A stretch of DNA of 64,000 nt from Helicobacteraceae bacterium (GCA_017508245.1 JAFVZI010000010.1:53732-117731); one strand, 5' to 3'. Positions 43,694 through 51,968 are shown, counted from the stretch's first letter. Notes: generated from the letters alone by a model not told the origin. Translations and numbers: made by a program.

Positions 43694-45181
43694 ATGGCAA
43701 ATGATAATGTAGTTTTACAGATTGGAGCAGGTGGCGTAGGTGGCGTGGTAGCACATAAAATGGCGATGAATAGAGATGTTTTTACGCATATTATTTTAGC
43801 TTCGCGTACGCTTAGTAAATGTCAAGAAATAGCAGATTCTATCAAACAAAAAGGCTATGGTGAAATAGAAATTGATGTTGTTGATGCTGATAATGTAAAT
43901 GAGCTTGTCGCTTTAATCCAAAAATACAAGCCAAAACTTGTTGTCAATGTCGCATTACCTTATCAAGATTTAAGCATAATGGAGGCATGCTTAAGGACAA
44001 AAACGCATTATTTAGATACTGCAAACTATGAACACCCAGATTCTGCACATTTCGAATACAAAGAACAATGGGCGTATGATACACGCTATAAAGAAACAGG
44101 GATTTTTGCTATTTTGGGTAGCGGTTTTGACCCAGGTGTTACAAACATATTTTGTGCATATGCACAAAAGCATTATTTTGATGAAATCAATAGCATTGAT
44201 ATTTTAGATTGTAATGCAGGAGACCACGGCTATGCTTTTGCAACAAATTTCAATCCAGAGATTAATTTGAGAGAAGTGAGCAGTAAAGCAAGATATTGGA
44301 TAAAGCAAAAAGTAGATTCTAATATCGCAGAATCCACGAGTCTAGAATCCAATCTTGCTCTAAATAGTGATTTGCAAAAAGATTCTATCTATAAGAAATT
44401 CGAGCGAGAAGAGAAGCATTTCAAATTGGAATCTAACACACAAAATCTAAGTAATGAATCATATGCCAATGGACAGTGGCGTGATGTCGCCCCTCTTGCT
44501 TTGATGAAAGAATGGGATTATCCAGAGGTGGGCGTGAAAAATAGCTATTTGCTCTATCACGAGGAGCTAGAATCCCTTATTCGCAACATTAGAGGATTAC
44601 AAAGAATCCGCTTTTTTATGACCTTTGGAGAATCTTATCTTACACATATGAAATGCTTAGAAAATGTAGGGCTTTTGCGTGTCGATGAAATAGAGCATAA
44701 TGGGCAAAAAATCGTACCTATTCAAATATTGAAGACACTTTTGCCAGACCCTGCAAGTTTGGCTAGTCGCACAAAGGGGCAGACAAATATCGGCTGCTTC
44801 ATGAAGGGACTAAAAGATGGCAAAGAACGAACAATCTATATTTACAATGTATGCCAACACGAAAAATGCTATGAGGAAGTGAATGCCCAAGGCGTGAGCT
44901 ATACCACAGGTGTGCCAGCGATGATTGGTGCAAAGCTAATCATCGAGGGTAAATGGGGCATAGGAGTGGCAAAAATACCAAATAACGCAGATAATAGCGA
45001 TATGCCAAAAGGTGGAGAATTTCAAGGGATAGATTCCAATAATGGTAGCGGTGTGTGGAATATGGAGCAAAATGACCCAGATTGCTTTATGGAAGAGTTA
45101 AATAAGCAAGGTTTACCTTATGTAGTACTGGAGTTAGATTCTAATGGCAAAACAAAAGTGCTAGAGGATGGAAGGAAATAG
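43694..45181 (+). CDS. Carboxy(nor)spermidine dehydrogenase-like (saccharopine dehydrogenase family), with insertion
   Basis: A 495-residue member of the saccharopine dehydrogenase family close to carboxynorspermidine/carboxyspermidine dehydrogenase, the alternative polyamine pathway of epsilonproteobacteria. Rossmann motif VLQIGAGGVGGVVAHKMA, NVALPYQDLSIMEACLRTKTHYLDTANYEHPD, GSGFDPGVTNIFCAYA, LDCNAGDHGYAFATNFNPEIN and the C-terminal GVPAMIGAKLIIEGKW are conserved. Family length is about 400; the excess comes mainly from a Ser/Asn/Glu/Lys-rich insert at about residues 202-258 (44300-44470), between KARYW and QWRDVAPL. The decarboxylase partner (nspC) is not in the window. The insert is rich in GATTC/GAATC words. 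Confidence 0.88.
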   Translation: MANDNVVLQIGAGGVGGVVAHKMAMNRDVFTHIILASRTLSKCQEIADSIKQKGYGEIEIDVVDADNVNELVALIQKYKPKLVVNVALPYQDLSIMEACLRTKTHYLDTANYEHPDSAHFEYKEQWAYDTRYKETGIFAILGSGFDPGVTNIFCAYAQKHYFDEINSIDILDCNAGDHGYAFATNFNPEINLREVSSKARYWIKQKVDSNIAESTSLESNLALNSDLQKDSIYKKFEREEKHFKLESNTQNLSNESYANGQWRDVAPLALMKEWDYPEVGVKNSYLLYHEELESLIRNIRGLQRIRFFMTFGESYLTHMKCLENVGLLRVDEIEHNGQKIVPIQILKTLLPDPASLASRTKGQTNIGCFMKGLKDGKERTIYIYNVCQHEKCYEEVNAQGVSYTTGVPAMIGAKLIIEGKWGIGVAKIPNNADNSDMPKGGEFQGIDSNNGSGVWNMEQNDPDCFMEELNKQGLPYVVLELDSNGKTKVLEDGRK

Positions 45182-45581
45182 GAAGTATTTAATTTATACT
45201 TTACTGTATCTGGTAGTTAGTATATTAGAATATATGGCTAAATTCTCAAATACGCAATATGTACTTTTATATAAAAAGCTAATAAATTGCAAAATATGAG
45301 GTAGGGAAATCAGACAAAACATCGATACTATGGGATCTATGGGTTTGCTTGAATTATGAGAATCTTGTATTAAATGTTCTAAATAATAAAACTTCATATT
45401 TAATTGGAGATACTCTATATATTAAATATAAAGAAAGATTGGAATTTATTTTGAGATTCTATATAGTACTTGATAGATGTGTAAATTTATAAGTGCAAAG
45501 AGTGATAAAGATAGCCTTAGCTGGATAGAAGCAGTGATTTAAACTCATACAGGACGATAGAAAAATAGAGGGAATGAAAGC
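45182..45581 (+). other. Left edge of the accessory island, no supported gene
   Basis: About 400 AT-rich bases. One open stretch without a start codon, ending at 45492 (SYLIGDTLYIKYKERLEFIL, about 65 residues), reads like the tail of a lost gene but was not assigned. No tRNA or obvious att repeat was seen at this junction. Confidence 0.4.
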
Positions 45582-46046
45582 ATGGAATTTATAAGTTTTA
45601 TTATTATCGTTGCTGTTTTATTTCTTTTGATGCCAAAAAATAAGAAGTATATGGTATCTAAAGAATATAGTAGGCAAAATAAACAAAAGGGAGATAAGTA
45701 TGAATTACAAATTGGCAAGTATTATCAGCAATTGGGCTATAAAGTATATTTTAAAGGTATTAAGGAGGGCTTAAAAGATCAAGGAATTGATCTGATAGCG
45801 TATAAGGGTAAAGAAACACTTTTAATTCAATGTAAAAATTGGCAGAACTCACAAGTCAAACAAGAGCACTTGCGATTATTTTTGGGAGATTGCACAGCAT
45901 ATTTGGAGCAAAACCACAATATTTTTGCTAAAAAGAAAGTGAAGCGTGTGTTTGTGACAAGCTGTAAAAATATAGACTATGGCGTACAAAAATTTGTTGA
46001 AGAAAATAATGTGGAATACAAAATTATCCCTTACAATCATAGATAA
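45582..46046 (+). CDS. Mrr-like PD-(D/E)xK restriction endonuclease with N-terminal anchor
   Basis: A 154-residue protein: a hydrophobic N-terminus (FISFIIIVAVLFLLMP, about 3-18), then a compact Mrr_cat-type nuclease. GDKYELQIGKYYQQLGYKVY (about 37-56) supplies the helix-Glu, DQGIDLIAYKG (about 66-76) the catalytic Asp, and TLLIQCKNW (about 79-87) the QxK pair. Mrr-type enzymes cut DNA with foreign methylation (type IV restriction) or act in repair. It is the first gene of the island, 70 bases before the type III methyltransferase gene, so it may police modification patterns. The membrane anchor is common in this subfamily. Confidence 0.8.
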   Translation: MEFISFIIIVAVLFLLMPKNKKYMVSKEYSRQNKQKGDKYELQIGKYYQQLGYKVYFKGIKEGLKDQGIDLIAYKGKETLLIQCKNWQNSQVKQEHLRLFLGDCTAYLEQNHNIFAKKKVKRVFVTSCKNIDYGVQKFVEENNVEYKIIPYNHR

Positions 46047-46116
46047 GTTACAAATATAAAATAAAGTAATTTTGATAGATAGGCTAAGATGATTTATTTA
46101 TATAAATGGAGCAAAT

Positions 46117-48525
46117 ATGATTTTTGAAAAACAAGATTACCAACAAAACTGCTTAGGTAATATCATCAAAATCTTGCAGGATTTTGATTTTAAAAAGCAA
46201 GACAATTTAAAAGAGTGTTTAGAAACCTTTTATAAGACTGCACCTTTGCCAATTCAAAATATAAGCAATAAATTAAATTTAGATATTTTAATGGAAACAG
46301 GCACGGGCAAAACTTTCACCTATCTTAACCTCATTTTTGAGCTAAATAAACGATTTAAACAAAATAAATTTATCATCTTTGTCCCAAGAAAAGCGATTTT
46401 AGAATCTGTGAAGCAAAATATCAAGCTTACAAAAGACTACTTTTATAGTGAGTATAAAAAGCATTTAAAGCCCTACACCTACACAGATAGCAAATCTCAA
46501 TCCCTAATCATAAATCACTATATCAAAAATGAAGATGAGCTAAAAGCAATTTGGTGTAAGCCAAAGTTTGCTAAAAATGTGCATTATGTCTTTAGCCTTG
46601 ATACTATCTCTAATCACGCTAGAGATTCAGAGCAAATACTAGAATCTATCTTTAAAGACACAGGTTTTAAACAGCAAATCAAAGAATGGCAAGAATTAAA
46701 ACTCATAGATGAGCATTTTGAAATCAAAAATATCAATGATGAGCAATATAAATTTTTGCCTCTTGATACGAAATATTTGAGCGAAGAGAATTATTATAAG
46801 CTTTTGGGTGCATTTGATAATTTAGATGAGATTTTACATGGAGAACTAATCAAAAGTGATAATTTTCAAGCCCTTAATTCTCTCATGCCAAAATATCAAG
46901 ACAAGATTGATTTAATCTATATTGATCCGCCATTTAATACCGGAAGCGATTTTGAATACAAAGATAGATTTCAAGATAGCACTTGGCTTTCTTTAATGCA
47001 TAATCGCTTAGAGTTAGCAAAAGAATTTTTAAGCGATAGGGGAAGTTTTTATCTACATTTGGATCACAATGCGAATTATCGTGGTAGAGAGCTTTTAAAT
47101 GAAGTATTTGGGGAAGAGAATTTTAGAAATGAGATTATTTGGAGAAGAAAACAAGGGACTTTAGGACAAACTAGACAATATGGGATAGTTACGGATATAT
47201 TATTTTTTTATACAAAGACTGAATTTTATGATTTTAAATATGAATTACAAAAAGACAACAAAGAGTATTTGAATCGTTTTAAATATAAGGATGACAATGG
47301 TAGATTATATAGGTTAAGTCCTTTGGTAAGTCCGAGTTATAGCCCTACATTAATATACGACTACAAGGGTTACAAACCTCTAAAAAATGGTTGGTCTGTT
47401 TCCTATCAAACTATGCAACAATATGAGAAAGAAAACAAGTTAAAGTTTCCAAAAGATAAAAATGGACGCATAGAAAGAAAACAATATTTAGATGAATGGG
47501 AAGGAACTCCTATACAAAATTTATGGGATGATATATTTGTTATTAATCCTGTATCATCAGAACACATTGAGGCAGAATCTAATCTAACCCAAAAACCTGA
47601 AGCTTTGCTACGAAGAATCATCAAAGCAAGTAGCAATGAAGATTCCATAGTTTTTGATTATCATTTAGGTAGTGGCACGACCTTAGCCACTGCTCATAAA
47701 TTAGGGCGTAAATGGTTAGGTGTAGAAATGGGAGAGCATGTTTATCAAGTGGTAATTCCACGAATGAAAAAGGTTATCAGCGGTTTTGTGAGTGGGATTA
47801 GCAAGGAAGTAGAGTTTAAAGGTGGTGGTGCTTTTAGATACTATGAGCTTGAAAGTTATGAAGAGAGTTTGGAAAATTGTGAATATATATTAAGTAGTGA
47901 TAATGCGGAAGTATTATCGATGAATTTTGAAGGTTGTCAAGGCGGAGGCGAAGGGAGTTTGCTAGACGCAAATGACCGAACCGACAACGCAGACTCCTTT
48001 AAAATTTGCGACAAGACAACGCATTTAATTGATTATAGAAAATCACGCAAACTTATCAAAGGGCTTAAAAAAGGAGAGAGAATCTGCCTTGATATGAGCA
48101 AATACAATAAAAGCTTTGATATTTTTACTACAATGTCAAATCTCTTGGGGCTTGAAATCAAAAGTATTTTTCTTGATGAAAATGGCATACAATCATGCAA
48201 GTTTGAAAATGATGATATTGCGAATCTAGAAACTATCGACTTAACCAAATACCCAAAACTAAGAAATCTCATTTGGTGGGGGGGGGGAGTAAAGGAGAAT
48301 ATTATGGCTACAATTACACAAAAAGAAAAAGAATTTATTAAGGGTGTTTTTAAGCATTATGGCGATCAATATACTGGTCAAGAGATATTAGGGTTTATCA
48401 ACAAAAAAAGAGGTGATGTGTCAAATCATATAAATATTGGCAGAATTTCTGAAACTAAAAAGAATTCAGATATAACCCCTATGAATAAATATAAAGTTGA
48501 TGTTTGGATAAAATCTTGCAAATAA
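46117..48525 (+). CDS. Type III Res fragment fused to Mod DNA methyltransferase, phase variable
   Basis: An 802-residue chimera. Residues 1 to about 140 match the N-terminus of type III restriction (Res) helicases: DYQQNCLGNIIKIL and Walker A DILMETGTGKTFTYLN (56-71), then FIIFVPRKAI; no DEAD motif or later helicase motif follows. From about 140 the sequence is a beta-type type III Mod: KPKFAKNVHYVFSLDTIS, catalytic DPPFNTGSDFEYKDRF (270-285), and FDYHLGSGTTLATAHKLG (about 513-530) for SAM. It would methylate adenine in an asymmetric site. A GC-rich insert lies at 47941-48022. A G10 tract (48278-48287) at codons 722-724 joins Mod to a C-terminal domain of about 75 residues that has its own start signals. 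No separate res gene follows. Confidence 0.8.
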   Translation: MIFEKQDYQQNCLGNIIKILQDFDFKKQDNLKECLETFYKTAPLPIQNISNKLNLDILMETGTGKTFTYLNLIFELNKRFKQNKFIIFVPRKAILESVKQNIKLTKDYFYSEYKKHLKPYTYTDSKSQSLIINHYIKNEDELKAIWCKPKFAKNVHYVFSLDTISNHARDSEQILESIFKDTGFKQQIKEWQELKLIDEHFEIKNINDEQYKFLPLDTKYLSEENYYKLLGAFDNLDEILHGELIKSDNFQALNSLMPKYQDKIDLIYIDPPFNTGSDFEYKDRFQDSTWLSLMHNRLELAKEFLSDRGSFYLHLDHNANYRGRELLNEVFGEENFRNEIIWRRKQGTLGQTRQYGIVTDILFFYTKTEFYDFKYELQKDNKEYLNRFKYKDDNGRLYRLSPLVSPSYSPTLIYDYKGYKPLKNGWSVSYQTMQQYEKENKLKFPKDKNGRIERKQYLDEWEGTPIQNLWDDIFVINPVSSEHIEAESNLTQKPEALLRRIIKASSNEDSIVFDYHLGSGTTLATAHKLGRKWLGVEMGEHVYQVVIPRMKKVISGFVSGISKEVEFKGGGAFRYYELESYEESLENCEYILSSDNAEVLSMNFEGCQGGGEGSLLDANDRTDNADSFKICDKTTHLIDYRKSRKLIKGLKKGERICLDMSKYNKSFDIFTTMSNLLGLEIKSIFLDENGIQSCKFENDDIANLETIDLTKYPKLRNLIWWGGGVKENIMATITQKEKEFIKGVFKHYGDQYTGQEILGFINKKRGDVSNHINIGRISETKKNSDITPMNKYKVDVWIKSCK
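47941..48022 (+). repeat. GC-rich segment inserted in the mod gene
   Basis: In 47941-48000 34 of 60 bases are G or C, against about 30% around it. The segment encodes a Gly/Asp/Asn/Thr-rich stretch (GGGEGSLLDANDRTDNADSF) that does not resemble Mod proteins, and contains partly complementary parts (GGGAGTTTGC and GCAGACTCC). It keeps the frame open. It looks like a short mobile or repeated element captured in frame; no second copy was found in this window. Confidence 0.5.
48278..48287 (+). repeat. Poly-G tract (G10) near the 3' end of the mod gene
   Basis: Ten consecutive G. At ten, the frame continues as WWGGGVKENIM into the small C-terminal domain. At nine, it ends at once with GGE and TAA. 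At eleven, the frame shifts and ends about 20 codons later. Slippage therefore decides whether Mod carries the extra domain. Confidence 0.8.
48304..48525 (+). CDS. Possible independent small domain protein within the 3' end of the mod frame
   Basis: An ATG at 48304 preceded by AAAGGAG (7-base spacing) would give a 73-residue protein starting MATITQKEKEFIKGVFKHYG. QEILGFINKKRGDVSNHINIG with GRISETKK resembles the N-terminal 50 residues of the AlbA_2 protein at 51969. In the present G10 state it is also translated as the C-terminus of the Mod fusion. With G9 it would be made only from its own start. It may be a small nucleic-acid-binding domain; no family name was recognised. Confidence 0.5.
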   Translation: MATITQKEKEFIKGVFKHYGDQYTGQEILGFINKKRGDVSNHINIGRISETKKNSDITPMNKYKVDVWIKSCK

Positions 48526-48548
48526 TTTTATGAATCTAAAGGGGAACA

Positions 48549-50003
48549 ATGAAAATTCAACTAAAAAATATGGGAATGCTTGATGAAGCAGAATTTGAAG
48601 TAGGCGATATTACTTTAATTTGCGGTGAAAATAATACTGGAAAAACTTATGCAACTTATAGTTTGTATGGATATCTAGATTTTTTAAGCAGTGAATTAAA
48701 AGGTATCTTTTTTTACACTATAACAGATCATTTAAATGAAATAGAAATGGAAGATTGTTGCATAAAAATACCAAATAATATACTTCAAGAGTTTTGTAAA
48801 AATATTACTGATAGAGTGAAAAATACCTATAAAGAAAAACTTTCAGAAGTATTGGCAGGAAGCGATCATGATTTTGAGCATAGTCTTATCGAGGATACAA
48901 AACTTAGATCATCAATGAAACAAATAAATACCAATGATAAAATTAATACGGAATATTTGACTAATACCCTACAAAACAACAAGTTCTTTGAATTAGTAGA
49001 AATTACTGAAAGTTACATAAAGCTAGATTACAATAAAGGCAAAAAGCATATTGAAGATAAAGGAATGAATTCAGAATTTAAAAAGCTTCATTTTATGATT
49101 GTATTTTTGATGTCATTGTATCCAAAGTATCCTAAAGCATTTATATTGAGTGCGGAACGAACAGGAGCTTCTATGTTTCAAAAAGAATTAGATGTTAATA
49201 AAAATGAAATTGTAGATGAAATTTCTAAAGCAAAAAGTGGTGATATAGAACAGGCTGTCCTTGGAATCTTAACAAAACGATATTCTAGATATCCAAAACC
49301 AGTTAAAGATAATATTTATTTTATAAGAGAATTAGAAGACATAGCTAAAGAAATAAGTTTCATACAAAAAGGAGTTAAAGAAAATTCTAATGCAAAAGGA
49401 CTATATCAAAAAATTTTGGATTTATTATTTGATATAGTTGGTGGGAAATATATAGTAAGCCAAGGAAGTGTTGAATTTGCACCGGGAGCTAAAAAGAGAA
49501 TTACCAAGGGCAAGTTTTCAATACAAAGAGCATCTAGCTCTGTGCGCTCTCTCCTTATGTTAAACTACTATATTTTACACAAAGCACAACAAGGTGATAT
49601 TTTGATGATAGATGAGCCAGAGCTTAACTTGCATCCTAAAAATCAGATTCGATTGGCAAGACTTTTTGCACTACTAGCAAATGCAGGGATTAAAATTTTT
49701 ATCACCACTCATAGCGATTATATTGTGAGAGAATTAAGTAATTGTATCATGCTTAGTAATCTAACAGACCAAGCAATACAAAAGCTTAAAAATAGAGGTT
49801 ACTTAAAAGAGTATAAATTAAATAGTGATAAGATTAAAGCATATGTAGCAAAAAACATTAAAGGAAAAAATACTTTAGAAAATGTGAAGATAACAAAAGA
49901 ACAAGGTATTTTTATGGAGACTTTTGATGAAGCTATTGAAAGTCAAAATGGGAATCAGGGTTTGATTTTTGAAGAAATATATAGGAAACAAGATGGTAAA
50001 TAA
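48549..50003 (+). CDS. ABC-type AAA ATPase (AAA_15/AAA_21, OLD-like), candidate defence ATPase
   Basis: A 484-residue SMC/ABC-like ATPase with a split ATP site. Walker A is ICGENNTGKTYATYS (24-38); a long helical insert with a Lys/Glu-rich middle (about 60-290) follows; the signature-like RASSSVRSLLMLNYYI (about 325-340), Walker B DILMIDEPELNLHPKNQIRL (about 351-370) and H-loop FITTHSDYIVREL (about 384-396) are near the C-terminus. No TOPRIM or HNH nuclease is fused, so it needs a partner; the next gene overlaps by 11 bases. Such ATPases are sensors in many phage-defence systems (PARIS AriA, RloA/AbiL, Septu). It contains no exact AGATTCT/AGAATCT word, unlike host genes, consistent with recent arrival. 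Confidence 0.85.
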   Translation: MKIQLKNMGMLDEAEFEVGDITLICGENNTGKTYATYSLYGYLDFLSSELKGIFFYTITDHLNEIEMEDCCIKIPNNILQEFCKNITDRVKNTYKEKLSEVLAGSDHDFEHSLIEDTKLRSSMKQINTNDKINTEYLTNTLQNNKFFELVEITESYIKLDYNKGKKHIEDKGMNSEFKKLHFMIVFLMSLYPKYPKAFILSAERTGASMFQKELDVNKNEIVDEISKAKSGDIEQAVLGILTKRYSRYPKPVKDNIYFIRELEDIAKEISFIQKGVKENSNAKGLYQKILDLLFDIVGGKYIVSQGSVEFAPGAKKRITKGKFSIQRASSSVRSLLMLNYYILHKAQQGDILMIDEPELNLHPKNQIRLARLFALLANAGIKIFITTHSDYIVRELSNCIMLSNLTDQAIQKLKNRGYLKEYKLNSDKIKAYVAKNIKGKNTLENVKITKEQGIFMETFDEAIESQNGNQGLIFEEIYRKQDGK

Positions 50004-50568
50004 GGAGTTAAAAGATTTTAAAAATTGTCTGCATAGTAGCCTAAAAGCTATTCAAAAAGAGAGATATTTTGTTGTTAAAGAACAAGAAAAAGAAAGTGTA
50101 ATACAGGAAATCAATTTCAAATTTGATCAAAAAGATGATGTTTTGATTATTCAGCAAGATGTTAAGAATTGTCCGTCAATTACAAACTTATTTGGCAATA
50201 ATAAGGACAAGATAGAATCTTGTGATTTTATTGTGCTCTTAATAAAAAATAAAGAGTTGAAAATATTCTTTTGTGAAATAAAATCTAGCAATAGCGAAGA
50301 CAATAAAGAAAAAGCCAAACGACAAATAAAGAGCTCTAAAATATTTTTTGAATATCTTTATAAGAGTTATGTGCATAAATACAATAAAAATGATGATTTC
50401 AGTATGGCTATAGAAAACGCAAAAAGCCTTATTCTCTATCCAGCTTCTATGTCTCAAAAATCTTTTGTGGTTTCAATGAGTTCTGATTTAATTTCGTGCA
50501 AGATGGAATTAGGTGACAATGGAGTGTGTTATATCGCAGATGGATATAAGTTTTTTGAAAGTAAATAG
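49993..50568 (+). CDS. PD-(D/E)xK-like partner of the AAA ATPase, unknown family
   Basis: A 191-residue protein starting MVNKELKDFKNCLHSSLKAI (ATG 49993, ribosome site AGGAAA; a longer start at 49969 lies deeper in the ATPase gene). No family was recognised. The centre reads ESCDFIVLLIKNKELKIFFCEIKSSNS (described in parts: ESCDFIVLL, then KIFFCEIKSS), an Asp, short hairpin, then a strand with ExK, the arrangement of PD-(D/E)xK nucleases. A helix with KAKRQIKSSKIFFEYL follows, as in that fold. The 11-base overlap with the ATPase gene implies a two-component system in which this is the effector. RloB/TOPRIM and HNH motifs are absent. Confidence 0.65.
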   Translation: MVNKELKDFKNCLHSSLKAIQKERYFVVKEQEKESVIQEINFKFDQKDDVLIIQQDVKNCPSITNLFGNNKDKIESCDFIVLLIKNKELKIFFCEIKSSNSEDNKEKAKRQIKSSKIFFEYLYKSYVHKYNKNDDFSMAIENAKSLILYPASMSQKSFVVSMSSDLISCKMELGDNGVCYIADGYKFFESK

Positions 50569-50570
50569 CA

Positions 50571-51566
50571 ATGCAAAATAACATCATCCTCTACACCACG
50601 CAAGATAAAAAGATTAGAGTCGAGCTTTATGAGCTTGGCGATAGTGTGTATTTAAATCAAGAAAGTTTAGCAAAGCTTTTTGACACCTCAAAGCAAAACA
50701 TAAGTTTGCATATAAAAAATATCCTTGAAGAAGGGGAGTTACAGGAAATTTCAGTTGTAAAGGAATACTTGACAACTGCAAGTGATAACAAACAATATAA
50801 TGTAAAATTTTATTCCTTAGAGATGATTTTAGCCATTGGCTTTCGTGTCAGAAGCAAAAGGGGTGTGCAGTTTAGAATCTGGGCTAATGAGCATTTAAAA
50901 AACTATTTGCAAAAAGGCTTTTTAATAGATAGTGATAGGCTTAAAAATCCAAATGGAAGAACAGATTATTTCGATGAGCTTTTAGAGCAAATCAGGGATA
51001 TAAGAGCGAGTGAAAAAAGATTTTATCAAAAGCTAAAAGATTTGTTTGCTTTGTGTGTGGATTATGACTCTAGCGATAAAGCTACGCAAATGTTTTTTGC
51101 AAACACACAAAATAAGCTTTTATATGCGGTTACCAAACAAACTGCGGCTGAAATCATAGCTAAAAGAGTAGATTCTAGTAAGCCAAATATGGGGCTTACT
51201 AGCTGGAAGGGAAGCATAGTAAGAAAAGAGGATATTCTTATTGCTAAAAATTATTTGAGCAAAGATGAGCTTGATAGCTTAAATCGCTTAGTAAATGTCT
51301 TTTTAGAATCAGCAGAACTTAGAGTAAAAGATAATAAAACTCTAACTATGGATTTTTGGAGGGAAAATGTAGATGCTTTACTTAGCTTTCAAGGTAAGGA
51401 AATTTTAAAAGATAATGGATCTATCGCAAAAGAAGCAATGCAAAAAATTGCCTATAAACAATATGAAATTTTTAATGAAAAAAGAAAAGAGGAAGCACGC
51501 ATAAAAGCTGATCTAAAAGATGAAAAGAATCTAGAAGAAACCTATAAAGTCCTAAAGGAAAGGTAA
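50571..51566 (+). CDS. rhuM: RhuM family protein
   Basis: A 331-residue protein of the RhuM family: ILYTTQDKKIRVELYELGDS, VYLNQESLAKLFDTSKQNIS (helix-turn-helix-like), HIKNILEEGEL, VKFYSLEMILAIGFRVRSKR, GVQFRIWANEHLKNYLQKGF. The C-terminal half is Fic-associated in other RhuM proteins but here shows no HPFxxGNGR motif. RhuM genes occur in pathogenicity islands and next to restriction-modification genes; the molecular role is unknown. It starts 2 bases after the nuclease-like gene, so it is probably in the same transcript. Confidence 0.88.
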   Translation: MQNNIILYTTQDKKIRVELYELGDSVYLNQESLAKLFDTSKQNISLHIKNILEEGELQEISVVKEYLTTASDNKQYNVKFYSLEMILAIGFRVRSKRGVQFRIWANEHLKNYLQKGFLIDSDRLKNPNGRTDYFDELLEQIRDIRASEKRFYQKLKDLFALCVDYDSSDKATQMFFANTQNKLLYAVTKQTAAEIIAKRVDSSKPNMGLTSWKGSIVRKEDILIAKNYLSKDELDSLNRLVNVFLESAELRVKDNKTLTMDFWRENVDALLSFQGKEILKDNGSIAKEAMQKIAYKQYEIFNEKRKEEARIKADLKDEKNLEETYKVLKER

Positions 51567-51604
51567 TTGCAAATGCAAACCCAGATTTTACTATCTGCTT
51601 TAGT

Positions 51605-51940
51605 GTGCTAAGCCTAAGCGACAAGAGCGAACTCATTACAGACAAACAAGGCACTTTAGGATTACTTAGTAACGCAGAGTTAAGCCCATTTGATAAAGCA
51701 CTAAATTTGAGCCTACAAAGTGGAAAAACACTAGATAAACCCCTAAAGCCAATTTTTGAAAACAAACTTTATGCTTGTGAGGATTGCTTGTATCTCGTAG
51801 CTTGTGATAAAGAAGTGTTAGAATTTTTATGCAAGACACAAAATGAATATATTTTCATCGATGGCTTTGAGGATTTAAGCTTAGAATATTTTTTGAATCT
51901 TGATTCTAGTCTAAGTGATAGACTTAGAATCGTATATTGA
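51605..51940 (+). CDS. Orphan C-terminal fragment of an unidentified protein
   Basis: Up to 111 residues from a GTG at 51605, but the frame is open and coding-like upstream to about 51563 (ANANPDFTICFSVLSLSDKS), overlapping the end of the RhuM gene, with no start codon. The body (TLGLLSNAELSPFDKALNLS, PIFENKLYACEDCLYLVACD, EYIFIDGFEDLSLEYFLNLD) reads as a real protein tail; one guess is the C-terminus of another restriction-modification protein. It may be non-functional. It ends 28 bases before the AlbA_2 gene. Confidence 0.4.
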   Translation: MLSLSDKSELITDKQGTLGLLSNAELSPFDKALNLSLQSGKTLDKPLKPIFENKLYACEDCLYLVACDKEVLEFLCKTQNEYIFIDGFEDLSLEYFLNLDSSLSDRLRIVY

Positions 51941-51968
51941 GATAAAATAAATAGGAGCTTGGAATAAA

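Noticed and set aside
45194..45397. 67-residue minus-strand open frame at the island edge
   Set aside because: No ribosome site or family; overlaps a plus-strand remnant that looks slightly more coding-like; neither is convincing.
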